This document shows positions 34,310 through 41,700 of a DNA stretch of 44,510 nucleotides, in pieces. Position numbers and translations under genes: made by a program. Source of the DNA: Pirellulales bacterium. Lineage in GTDB: Bacteria; Planctomycetota; Planctomycetia; Pirellulales; JAICIG01. The stretch's first letter is position 1. Each line of letters begins with the position of its first letter. Location: the NCBI GenBank assembly GCA_035533075.1, contig DATLUO010000107.1, positions 1-44,510 on the forward strand, written 5' to 3'. The notes under the pieces were generated by a model. The model was given only the letters and a program-made list of their open reading frames with translations. It made no database searches and had not been told where the DNA came from.

Positions 34310-34891
34310 ATGAATTCCGCGAAGCACTTTACTATGGCCGAGCTCGAGGCCGGACTCAATCACATCCGCCAATCGCCGAAGGGGGAAGGCCCGCTGGTGA
34401 TGATCGTGCGCAGGCCGCGCGTCAACGAGCGCGAAGTGCTGGCCGAGGCACAACTCGACCCGGTGCGGGGACTCGTCGGTGATAACTGGAGCGAAAAAGC
34501 GAGTGCGGCCACGGCCGATGGCTCGGCCCATCCCGACATGCAGCTCACGCTGATGAACACGCGCGTCATCGCGCTGCTGGCGCAAGACCAAGAGCGCTGG
34601 CCGCTGGCCGGCGATCAGCTTTATGTCGATCTCGATCTGAGTGCCGAGAACCTGCCGCCCGGAACCCGTCTCGCCATCGGCTCCGCGGTCGTCGAAGTGA
34701 CGGCCGTGCCGCACACCGGCTGCCGCAAGTTCATGGCCCGCTTCGGCCGCGACGCCATGAAGTTCGTTAATTGGAGCAGAGACCTGCACTTCCGCGGCGT
34801 CAATGCCAAGGTTGTTCGCGCGGGCACGGTTCGCATCGGCGACATCGCCATGAAGCTTGCTCCGCCCAGCAACTCGCCCCCGGCCGAATAA
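34310..34891 (+). CDS. MOSC-domain protein
   Basis: 193 residues, with ATG at 34310 or 34334. MOSC domains (molybdenum-cofactor sulfurase C-terminal) bind or transfer sulfur via a conserved Cys. Here it is VPHTGCRKFMARFG (~143-156), preceded by GLVGDNWSEKA (~55-65) and LYVDLDLSAENLPPGTRLAI (~104-123). This is the short stand-alone type found in many bacteria, not fused to the ferredoxin or NifS-like parts. It sits in a tightly packed run with the nucleotidyltransferase-like gene (3-base gap) and an unknown gene (4-base gap). No Mo-cofactor genes are nearby. Confidence 0.85.
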   Translation: MNSAKHFTMAELEAGLNHIRQSPKGEGPLVMIVRRPRVNEREVLAEAQLDPVRGLVGDNWSEKASAATADGSAHPDMQLTLMNTRVIALLAQDQERWPLAGDQLYVDLDLSAENLPPGTRLAIGSAVVEVTAVPHTGCRKFMARFGRDAMKFVNWSRDLHFRGVNAKVVRAGTVRIGDIAMKLAPPSNSPPAE

Positions 34892-34895
34892 CGCC

Positions 34896-35303
34896 ATGCC
34901 CGCCGCCGACAAATCCGTGATCCTGTATCTGGAACTGGCGCGTGCCGCCAAGATCCGAAATCGTCCCTGGGACCGCGACAAGCTGTTGCTGCTGGCCGGC
35001 ATGGTCGCCGCCGAGCGCGGCCGCCACACCGTGGCATCGCTCTGCCGACGCGAAATCCTGGCCCACAACCCGGGGCACCTGATCGGTCGCTATCCGAAGT
35101 TCGCCGACGCTCTGGATGACGAACGCTTTACCCGCTACGTCGCTCAACTCCGCCGCAGCTATACTCCCGAACGTTGCGAGCACATGCTGGCCTCGCTCGG
35201 CATCGACCCGCAAGAGCGTCGCGGCCGCTTTGTCGATTTTGACGAGTACGCGGCCGCCACTGTCGCGGGCGATGGGCCGGCTGGCGACGAGAGCGGTCCG
35301 TAA
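34896..35303 (+). CDS. Conserved unknown planctomycete protein
   Basis: 135 residues from ATG 34896, starting 4 bases after the MOSC gene; the frame itself extends to 34857. It is helical and basic (ILYLELARAAKIRNRPWDRDK, LCRREILAHNPGHLIGRYPK, CEHMLASLGIDPQERRGRFV). The ILAHNPGHLIGRYP and SYTPERCEHMLASLGID blocks resemble proteins seen in other planctomycetes, from memory, with no assigned function. The context suggests co-expression with MOSC and the nucleotidyltransferase-like gene. Confidence 0.75.
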   Translation: MPAADKSVILYLELARAAKIRNRPWDRDKLLLLAGMVAAERGRHTVASLCRREILAHNPGHLIGRYPKFADALDDERFTRYVAQLRRSYTPERCEHMLASLGIDPQERRGRFVDFDEYAAATVAGDGPAGDESGP

Positions 35304-35445
35304 GCTGCGCCGGTTGTAGCGGCGCGGCCAGCACGGCGGGCGTCGTGGCGACTCACCGCACGAAGCAGCCGATGCCGAAGATGAGGGATTGGTGGCGAAG
35401 CCGTACCTCACCCCTCATCCCTTATCCCTCAACGAACTCTGCACA

Positions 35446-36069
35446 ATGTTCAGCCGGACTTGGTTCGCGTTGATGCTGGCGGGATCGGTCGGCTTACCGT
35501 ACCTTTACTCGGCGTCGTTTGGATCGGCAAAAGCACGGCCCGCGGCGGCGACCGCATCCTACGGCGGCACGATGACATCGGCGCCCGCCAGTGACGGACC
35601 GCCCCCCGCGCTGTCACCGGAACTGCTCGACAAAGCCCCGACCCAAAATGATCTGGCCGAGGTGTTCCGCTGGGACATGACTACGTCGTGGATTCTGGGA
35701 CATTGGCCGCGGGTTTCGGCCGGGCTGTCGGAGGTCGAGATGCAGGGTTATCGTGTGCCCTTGGTTACGGGCACTGCCACCGACGACCTGGCCGGCTCGC
35801 TCACGTACTACTTCAACCAGCGGCAGCGCGTGCGGCGGATCACCTTTTTCGGCACCACCGGCGACTCACGGCGGCTGGTGGCGCTGCTGGCGAGCAAGTT
35901 CGGCTTTGTGCGCGAGTTGAACGACGATCCGGGCCTGTTCTTGTACCGCGTGCGCGACGGTCGCAAGGTGATCAGCGAACTGCGGATCAAGCCCGCGCGC
36001 GTGGTGCGTGCCGACGCCCCCTACAGCCGGTTCGAGGTGGCGTTGCTCATCGAAAGGCCCGCGGAGTGA
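35446..36069 (+). CDS. Planctomycete conserved unknown (DUF6690-like)
   Basis: 207 residues from ATG 35446, which gives a Sec-like start (MFSRTWFALMLAGSVGLPYL); the frame is open to 35389. The mature part has FRWDMTTSWILGHWPRVSAG, VPLVTGTATDDLAGSLTYYF and RRLVALLASKFGFVRE, matching from memory a planctomycete-only family I believe is DUF6690. Predicted to be exported or membrane-anchored. The name is from memory and uncertain; function unknown. Standalone. Confidence 0.7.
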   Translation: MFSRTWFALMLAGSVGLPYLYSASFGSAKARPAAATASYGGTMTSAPASDGPPPALSPELLDKAPTQNDLAEVFRWDMTTSWILGHWPRVSAGLSEVEMQGYRVPLVTGTATDDLAGSLTYYFNQRQRVRRITFFGTTGDSRRLVALLASKFGFVRELNDDPGLFLYRVRDGRKVISELRIKPARVVRADAPYSRFEVALLIERPAE

Positions 36070-36202
36070 TCGGGCGTTAGTCGGTCATCGTTCGGCCAAT
36101 AATCGGGGCGGTCCGCGCATCGTATGATTGAGTCAAGGTAGTCCCTAAGCCAAGCGACAGTCGAAGCTCTCGCCGCCAAAGGCAATTCGGAGATGAGAAT
36201 CC

Positions 36203-36579
36203 TTGAATGGCCACCTCAGTATGCCAAAGTCGTGTTTCTTCGCTGGTTCCACGCGAGATCCGAGGTGGGACGCCTCCGGCAACCGCGCGACCTACCAGGC
36301 GAAAGACGCCCCCGGCGCCCATGACTTCGGCTTCAGCCCCACGCACTACGCCGGCGGAGCCGTGGGAGAGGTCGGCGGCACTTTCTGGCGTTCGGGCAAA
36401 TACGGCTACCATGCCGATCGCGTAGGGAGATTGTCGCTCGACGACCCGTTTTGAAGAAAGGCATGAAGGCCCAAACCGCCAGCTTCGATCGCTTCGGGCT
36501 GTTCACCTCGAACATCGGCGGGCAGATCGTGCGGATTTATCTCGACGACCTCAAGTACACGGCCCGGTCGGGCCGCTGA
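36203..36579 (+). pseudogene. Remnant of a secreted planctomycete protein (two pieces)
   Basis: Piece 1 (36203-36454) reads AGSTRDPRWDASGNRATYQA, then FSPTHYAGGAVGEVGGTFWR and ADRVGRLSLDDPF, stop. Piece 2 (from 36463 in another frame) reads MKAQTASFDRFGLFTSNIGG, then QIVRIYLDDLKYTARSGR, stop at 36579. These two blocks are the kind found in order in large planctomycete secreted proteins (from memory), where a longer segment separates them; here the middle is gone and the frame is broken. So this is a deletion derivative. Confidence 0.55.
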
Positions 36580-36768
36580 ACGCCGAGCCGCGACCGCGGC
36601 CAATAGAACGAGTAAATGCCCTTTCACACCCTGCGGCGTTTTGGCCGCCGATTTCGCTGCCGGCTCAAGGCGAAACATTGCTCAACAGCTCGCTGGCCGC
36701 TTACACTGGTAGCGGCTGGGCACAACGCGCGAAAGCCCCGGTCGAGCTCGTTTTTGGAAGGACCACCA

Positions 36769-37032
36769 ATGGCGACCGTACAGCAACTAGCAAGCGAGCG
36801 GCGATTCATTTTGCACGGCGTGCCGTGGGATACTTACGTGGCACTGGGCGACATCGAGGCCAACGGGCACGTGAGAATGACCTACGATCGAGGAACGCTG
36901 GAAATGATGGGTCCGCGAGCGGTCCGGTTCACAACCGTCTTAAAACTCCTGCTCGCAACGAGTCCACGACAGAAACACTCCTGGAATACATTTCGTCTTG
37001 GCACGAATCGGCCAGCGGAGCAGAATGGATGA
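36769..37032 (+). pseudogene. Truncated Uma2 family gene
   Basis: MATVQQLASERRFILHGVPW and YDRGTLEMMGP match the N-terminal third of Uma2-type proteins (LHGVxWxxYxxL ... YDxGxLEIMSP). The core PD-(D/E)XK residues that should follow are absent; after GP the frame reads unrelated sequence and stops at 37032, 87 residues in total versus ~190-230 for the family. Another frame (ARNESTTETLLEYISSW) might be leftover C-terminal sequence. A third, decayed Uma2 in the window. Confidence 0.65.
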
Positions 37033-37035
37033 ATC

Positions 37036-37620
37036 ATGGCCCGCTTTCATTTGGTCCGTGTCGGCGCGCTGAGCAACGTCGGCCGATTTGCCTCCGTCGA
37101 TGCCACGCGTTTCCCGCGCGGCTCGCGGGTGATCGTGCGCACCGCGCGCGGGCTGGAAGTGGGCCACGTGCTCGCACCGCCGGGCGTCGAGAGCGACGCC
37201 CAGGCCGACGGCTCCCTCCTGCGGGGCATGACGCTGGAAGATGAACTGCTCGACGCTCGGCTCGGCCGCAAGCGGCAGGCGGCTTACGACGCTTGCCGCC
37301 GCCGCCTGCAAGAGCTTCGCTTCGACACGGTGCTGCTCGAGGTAGAACACTTGTTTGACGGGCAAACGCTGGTCTTCTATTTTCTGGGACCTCAGCCGCC
37401 GGAACTTCAGGCCGTGACGTCGGAGCTGGCTGCGGCCTACGACGCCGAGGCCCAGATCGGCACGTTCGCCGACGTGCTCAAGCAGGGCTGCGGTCCCGGC
37501 TGCGGCACTGAGGAGGCGGCCGGGCCCGCAAGCGGGCGCCCCGGCTGCGGCAGTTGCGCGACCGGTTGCGCCGTCGCGGGGTTATGCGCCACGAATAGCG
37601 GCGCGCGTCACACGAGTTAG
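37036..37620 (+). CDS. PSP1-domain protein
   Basis: 194 residues with ATG at 37036. The PSP1 C-terminal domain is visible (FASVDATRFPRGSRVIVRTA, GLEVGHVLAPPG, LEVEHLFDGQTLVFYFLGPQ). PSP1-type proteins such as YaaT are cytoplasmic and in Bacillus act in a complex affecting RNA turnover, sporulation and competence; in planctomycetes the role is unknown. The C-terminal ~45 residues are Cys/Gly-rich (GCGPGCGTEE, GCGSCATGC), suggesting metal binding. Starts 3 bases after the truncated Uma2 stop. Confidence 0.85.
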   Translation: MARFHLVRVGALSNVGRFASVDATRFPRGSRVIVRTARGLEVGHVLAPPGVESDAQADGSLLRGMTLEDELLDARLGRKRQAAYDACRRRLQELRFDTVLLEVEHLFDGQTLVFYFLGPQPPELQAVTSELAAAYDAEAQIGTFADVLKQGCGPGCGTEEAAGPASGRPGCGSCATGCAVAGLCATNSGARHTS

Positions 37621-37626
37621 CTGCTC

Positions 37627-37714
37627 TGTAGGGAACGGACTCCGTGCCGTTCCGAGGAGCCGGAAATACGGTCGATTCGCAGTTCGCGGAACGGCACGGA
37701 GTCCGTTCTCTACA
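37627..37714. repeat. Inverted pair of REP-like elements (GGAACGG...CCGTTCC)
   Basis: Arms at 37627-37654 and 37687-37714 are 28-base inverted copies with one mismatch and a 32-base spacer. Each arm is itself partly palindromic (CCGTTCC/GGAACGG). Same family as the copies at 16519-16574. It lies directly after the PSP1 stop and upstream of serC. Confidence 0.75.
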
Positions 37715-37850
37715 GAAACTCTCTTTACGTCTCGCCAAATGGTATCACCACTACCCAACCGGGCCCATCCTAGCGGTTCGAACGCGGCAAGCTTATCATC
37801 AACGGTTTACCCGACTATGCAGACTTCTTCGCCCACAACCAAACTTCGTG

Positions 37851-38939
37851 ATGACTGAGCGCGTTTATAACTTTTCGCCGGGTCCGGCCGTGCTGCCGCT
37901 GAAGGTGCTCGAAGAGGCGCAGCGGAACCTGGTGGCGCTGCCGCAAATCGGCATCTCGCCGCTGGAGATCAGCCACCGCTCGCCGTGGTTCCAAGGGGTG
38001 CTCGACGAGACCGAGGCCAACCTGCGCCGCTTGCTGGCCATTCCCGATCATTACCGCATCGTCTTCATGCAGGGCGGATCGCGGTTGCAGTTTTCGCTGG
38101 TGGCCATGAACCTGTTGCGGGGCACCGGCCGCAGCGCCGACTATGTCGTCACCGGAAGCTGGGGGCAAATGGCCATGCAGGAAGCCGCCCGCGAGGGGAC
38201 CGCTCGCGCCGCCTACAACAGCAAGCCCCACAACTTCGACCGCCTGCCGCAGCACGGCGAGTTGGAACTCGACCCGCGGGCGCGCTACGTCCACCTCACG
38301 TCGAACGAGACGATCCAGGGCGTGCAGTTTCAAAGCGATCTCGACGCGGGCGGCGTGCCGTTGGTGGCCGATCTGTCGTCCGATTTTCTCTGCCGGCCGC
38401 TCGACATGTCGCGCTATGGCTTGATCTATGCGTGCGCTCAAAAGAACGCCGGGCCGGCAGGCGTGACCATCGTCATCCTGCGCGACGACGTGTTGGCCCA
38501 GATCGACGAGGGGCTGCCGACCATGCTCGATTATCGGTCGTTCGTCAAAGAGAAATCGCTCATCAACACGCCGCCGGTGTTCGCGATTTATCTCGTGATG
38601 CTCGTCACGCGGTGGCTGCTTGACGACGTGGGCGGGCTGGCGGCCATGCTGGAAATCAATCGCCGCAAAGCCGGGCTGCTGTACGACGTGATCGACGGGA
38701 GCCGCGGTTTTTATCGCGGGCATGCCCAGCCGAACGCCCGGTCGCTGATGAATGTCACCTTTCGCTTGCCCGACGATGCCACGCAAGACGAGTTCGTCAA
38801 GCAGGCCAAGGCGCGGGGGTTGGTGGAATTGAAGGGGCACCGTTCGGTGGGCGGGATTCGGGCGTCGATTTATAATGCCATGCCGATGGCAGGCGTAGAG
38901 AAGCTGCGCGATTTCATGCGCGAGTTTGCCCGGCTGTAA
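37851..38939 (+). CDS. serC: Phosphoserine aminotransferase
   Basis: 362 residues from ATG 37851. PLP enzyme converting 3-phosphohydroxypyruvate and glutamate to phosphoserine in serine synthesis. Start block VYNFSPGPAVLP; MQGGSRLQFSLVAMNLL binds PLP phosphate; TSNETIQGVQF; VADLSSDFLCRPLD; the Schiff-base Lys is Lys198 in YACAQKNAGPAGVT, the same number as in E. coli SerC. C-terminal GLVELKGHRSVGGIRASIYN is standard. The frame is open to 37644 but homology starts at 37851. Monocistronic; serA and serB are not in the window. Confidence 0.95.
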   Translation: MTERVYNFSPGPAVLPLKVLEEAQRNLVALPQIGISPLEISHRSPWFQGVLDETEANLRRLLAIPDHYRIVFMQGGSRLQFSLVAMNLLRGTGRSADYVVTGSWGQMAMQEAAREGTARAAYNSKPHNFDRLPQHGELELDPRARYVHLTSNETIQGVQFQSDLDAGGVPLVADLSSDFLCRPLDMSRYGLIYACAQKNAGPAGVTIVILRDDVLAQIDEGLPTMLDYRSFVKEKSLINTPPVFAIYLVMLVTRWLLDDVGGLAAMLEINRRKAGLLYDVIDGSRGFYRGHAQPNARSLMNVTFRLPDDATQDEFVKQAKARGLVELKGHRSVGGIRASIYNAMPMAGVEKLRDFMREFARL

Positions 38940-38968
38940 CACTGGAACCATTTTAAGGAGCGAAAGCG

Positions 38969-39466
38969 ATGGACCGACCGTCATGCGTAGTGGCGCTTTT
39001 GGCAGCCCTGTTGTTGGGCTGCGGCCAATCGAACCCGCCGCCCGGCCCCGCGCCAGCCTTTCAGCCGCCCGCGAATTCTGGGACGCCGTCGGCCCCGCCG
39101 GTCGATGAGAAGGCAGAGCCGGCGTCGCCTGCTGGACAGGGAGTGGTCTCCGAGGAGATGCCCGCGGAAGAGAAAGAGGAGATGACGGTCGAAGACACGC
39201 CTGCCGAGAAGACCGTCGAGACGCCCGACGAAGATGCCGCGGCCAACGACGAGACTGTCGCCGACGAGGAAGCGGCTTCGGCCGCGCCAGCCAGGCCCAA
39301 GGGTGCCGGCGGCAAGTTGCTCCGCGGACTGGGCAACTCACTCAGCCGAGCGCTGTCAAAGGCCTCGTCGGGCGCCGCGGCCAGCAACGAGCGTCGAGCG
39401 CCGCCGAAGCTCGAGGACGATCCGTTTCCGAAGGGCGAGCCGGCCGACAACAAGCCGAATGAATGA
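38969..39466 (+). CDS. Acidic lipoprotein of unknown function
   Basis: 165 residues with AAGGAG before the ATG. A lipobox is at the start (ALLAALLLGCGQ, Cys18), so the protein is probably lipidated and anchored in a membrane. The body is low-complexity, Glu/Ala/Pro-rich (PAEEKEEMTVEDTPAEKTVE), with a short basic segment (GGKLLRGLGNSLSRALSKA) that could be an amphipathic helix. No domain recognised. Its stop overlaps the start of the next gene by 8 bases (ATGAATGA), implying translational coupling. Confidence 0.75.
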   Translation: MDRPSCVVALLAALLLGCGQSNPPPGPAPAFQPPANSGTPSAPPVDEKAEPASPAGQGVVSEEMPAEEKEEMTVEDTPAEKTVETPDEDAAANDETVADEEAASAAPARPKGAGGKLLRGLGNSLSRALSKASSGAAASNERRAPPKLEDDPFPKGEPADNKPNE

Positions 39467-39788
39467 GTCGCAAGCACGACCGCAGGCGGAATTCGACTAT
39501 CTGCCCGGCCGCTTGGATGAAGCACTGGAGTTTCTCAAGCGGACGCGCAGCGAGTTGCGCACGTTGCGCATGGTGCGCGTCTGGACCGACCGCTTGCAGG
39601 TGTTCGACGTGAACCACGACTTTTTCGAGGTCCGCGGCATCGGCTATGCCGACGCCGACATCGTGCCGCTGTTGGAACTGGTGAACACGAACTTCAAGCC
39701 CGAATCGATCCACGTGTCGATTGCCTCGCCCTACAAGGAGTTGTTGACAGGCCGGCGTTATCCCTGGGCGCACGATCGGGTGTTGTAG
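39459..39788 (+). CDS. Conserved unknown small protein, coupled to the lipoprotein gene
   Basis: 109 residues from ATG 39459: FDYLPGRLDEALEFLKRTRS, MVRVWTDRLQVFDVNHDFFE, VRGIGYADADIVPLLELVNT. No signal peptide. Strong, uniform sequence with excellent codon bias; it looks like a conserved planctomycete protein, but I do not recognise a named family. The 8-base overlap with the lipoprotein gene suggests that they are made together. Confidence 0.7.
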   Translation: MNESQARPQAEFDYLPGRLDEALEFLKRTRSELRTLRMVRVWTDRLQVFDVNHDFFEVRGIGYADADIVPLLELVNTNFKPESIHVSIASPYKELLTGRRYPWAHDRVL

Positions 39789-39861
39789 GTTGTCGGTCGG
39801 TCGTTGGCAACCTTTGACGGCCGCACCCGATTTGCCGCTTTGGACCAACCACCATTCCAGT

Positions 39862-40234
39862 TTATATGGGGCATCGCGCGCCCAAGAATGCATTGAACAA
39901 ATTGCCGGCGGCGGGAACAAATAGATTCTCGATCGAGCGATCGGACCGGCTCGTCTAAAGCCACGCTGACGAACCGCCAGGATTCACCGAGCGACTTTGG
40001 TTGGCGGACGGCGGCCACGGCCCGTTCGATCTCTTCGGCCGTGAGTGGATCGAGCGGATGGGCTGTGTGCGGTGCCGCGTTGTTTTTAGCCGCGGGCCGC
40101 TCGGCAGCTTGAGTGCTGCCGGCGGTCAACCAGCGCCCGGCCGCCACGATGCCCGTGGCCGCGGCCGACGCGCCAAGGAAAGACCGCCGTGACGTGGCGC
40201 CACCGTTCCTACGCGGATCATCGGTGTGTATCAT
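39862..40234 (-). pseudogene. Tat-exported copper amine oxidase, N-terminal remnant
   Basis: Starts MIHTDDPRRNGGATSRRSFL, a twin-arginine signal (RRSFLG) with a hydrophobic AAATGIVAAGRWL core. The mature start HPLDPLTAEEIERAVAAVRQ followed by SLGESWRFVSVALDEP is the N2/N3-type beginning of copper-containing primary-amine oxidases. Then the reading frame breaks: one frame continues as CSRRRQF..., another reads ENLFVPAAGNLFNAFLGARC and stops at 39862. The catalytic domain with the topaquinone Tyr and copper His residues is absent, ~125 of an expected ~650 residues remaining. A non-functional relic. Confidence 0.65.
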
Positions 40235-40323
40235 TAGAACGGTCCTGATAGCTCGCGATTAAACGATCTCTGCCTCGCTTTGCAGGCGGCATGCCGCGAA
40301 GAGCTTAACCGACCCTATGATAA

Positions 40324-41700
40324 TCACGCGTCGCCCGGCGCGGACAGGCCCAACCGCCGGGCCAGCGACGATGAGAAGCGACCGTGCGGATCGATGCGGG
40401 CCTTGATCGCGCGAAACTCGGCCAGCCGCGGGTACATGGCCGCAAACGCTTCTCGCCCGGTAAGCGCGTCTTTGGCCAGGTAGACGCGGCCGCCATGACG
40501 GAGCAAAAGCTCGTCGAGCTTGCCGCCCAGCCTCCGCAGAGGCTCGCCGGTGTTGGGTAGATCGAGCGCGATCGTCGTGCCAGGATAGAGAAACGACAAC
40601 ATGCCCGGCGTCGCCGGACCGCTCGGCTTGAGCACGGCCAAAAACGCCGCCGCTCCCGAATCGGCCACCGTTTCCAATAGCTCGATCAGGCCGCGGCGCG
40701 AGGTGTCGGGCGGAAGCAGCGCCTGATACTGCACGAATCCGCGCCGGCCGTAAATCCGGTTCCAGTGACGCACCCCGTCCAGCGGATAAAAGAACCGGTC
40801 GTAATCGACCAACCGCCGGCCATTGCCGTGCCGGGCGTAATAGAGCGAATTGAACGCGCGGGCCGTGTGCCGGTTCAGCAGCCCATTCGGCAGGAAGCAC
40901 GGCACGTTTCGCGTCTTGCGCGTTCGCAGTTCGAGCGGGCAACGTTGCAGCTTGGGCGGCAGCCGATCGGGCGGAGCGTCGTCGGCCAACATCACCACGC
41001 CGCGGCCCAGGGAGTGACGCGGAGCGAGGCAGTCGAGCCAGGCCACCGAGTAACGATATTGCCGGGCGGTCGCGAAGGCGTCGAGTGTTTCGTCGAGATC
41101 GGCCGTGCGGCGGTATTCCACCTCGCACCAGGCCGAGTTGGTTCTGACGAGTCGCAGTCGTGTGCGCACGACGATGCCGGTCAGGCCCATTCCGCCCACC
41201 GTCGCCCAGAACAGATCGGCGTTGGCGGTAGGCGAGCAACGGACGATTTCGCCGCAAGCGAGGAGCAAGCCGAGGTCGGTCACGAAGTTGCCGAAAGAAC
41301 CGTCGAGGTGGTGGTTCTTGCCGTGAACGTCGGCCGCGACGGCTCCGCCCACGCTCACGAAGCGCGTGCCCGGCGTGGTGGGCAGAAACCAGCCGTGCGG
41401 CAACGAGCGGTCGATGATCTGCTCCAACGAGACGCCGCCTTGACAGTCGATCGTGCCGGTTTGCGGGTCGAAGGAGACGATTTCATTGAGGGCGGCCGTG
41501 CAGGCCACGCCGCGGTCGCGATTCAGGGCCGCGTCGCCATACGCGCGTCCGCAGCCACGGGCGATGTAGCTCGGCTGCCTGCCCGCGGCCACCAACTCTC
41601 GCAATTGGCCCAGCGTGTCGGGGCGGACCACGTGACAAGGCTCGACCGGGCAGTTTCCCCAGCCGGCGAGAAGCTCGTGTGTGTTAGCGACGGTCGACAT
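40324..41700 (-). CDS. FAD-binding oxidoreductase, DprE1-like
   Basis: 458 residues from ATG 41700. The N-terminal PCMH FAD-binding domain is clear (ARGCGRAYGDAALN, GGVSLEQIIDRSLPHG, TTPGTRFVSVGGAVAADVHG, NHHLDGSFGNFV), and the C-terminal half has the substrate domain of the DprE1/alditol-oxidase-like group (FFYPLDGVRHWNRIYGRRGF, YLAKDALTGREAFAAMYPRL, DPHGRFSSSLARRL). DprE1 oxidises decaprenyl-phosphoryl-ribose at C2 for arabinan synthesis in actinobacteria; here a polyprenyl-phosphate sugar oxidase is a reasonable guess. The start overlaps the preceding glycosyltransferase-like gene by 17 bases. No DprE2-like reductase is adjacent. Confidence 0.85.
   Translation of the reverse strand: MSTVANTHELLAGWGNCPVEPCHVVRPDTLGQLRELVAAGRQPSYIARGCGRAYGDAALNRDRGVACTAALNEIVSFDPQTGTIDCQGGVSLEQIIDRSLPHGWFLPTTPGTRFVSVGGAVAADVHGKNHHLDGSFGNFVTDLGLLLACGEIVRCSPTANADLFWATVGGMGLTGIVVRTRLRLVRTNSAWCEVEYRRTADLDETLDAFATARQYRYSVAWLDCLAPRHSLGRGVVMLADDAPPDRLPPKLQRCPLELRTRKTRNVPCFLPNGLLNRHTARAFNSLYYARHGNGRRLVDYDRFFYPLDGVRHWNRIYGRRGFVQYQALLPPDTSRRGLIELLETVADSGAAAFLAVLKPSGPATPGMLSFLYPGTTIALDLPNTGEPLRRLGGKLDELLLRHGGRVYLAKDALTGREAFAAMYPRLAEFRAIKARIDPHGRFSSSLARRLGLSAPGDA

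Noticed and set aside
37815..39341. About 508-codon minus-strand frame over serC and the lipoprotein gene
   Set aside because: Antisense to two well-supported genes and composed of low-complexity residues.
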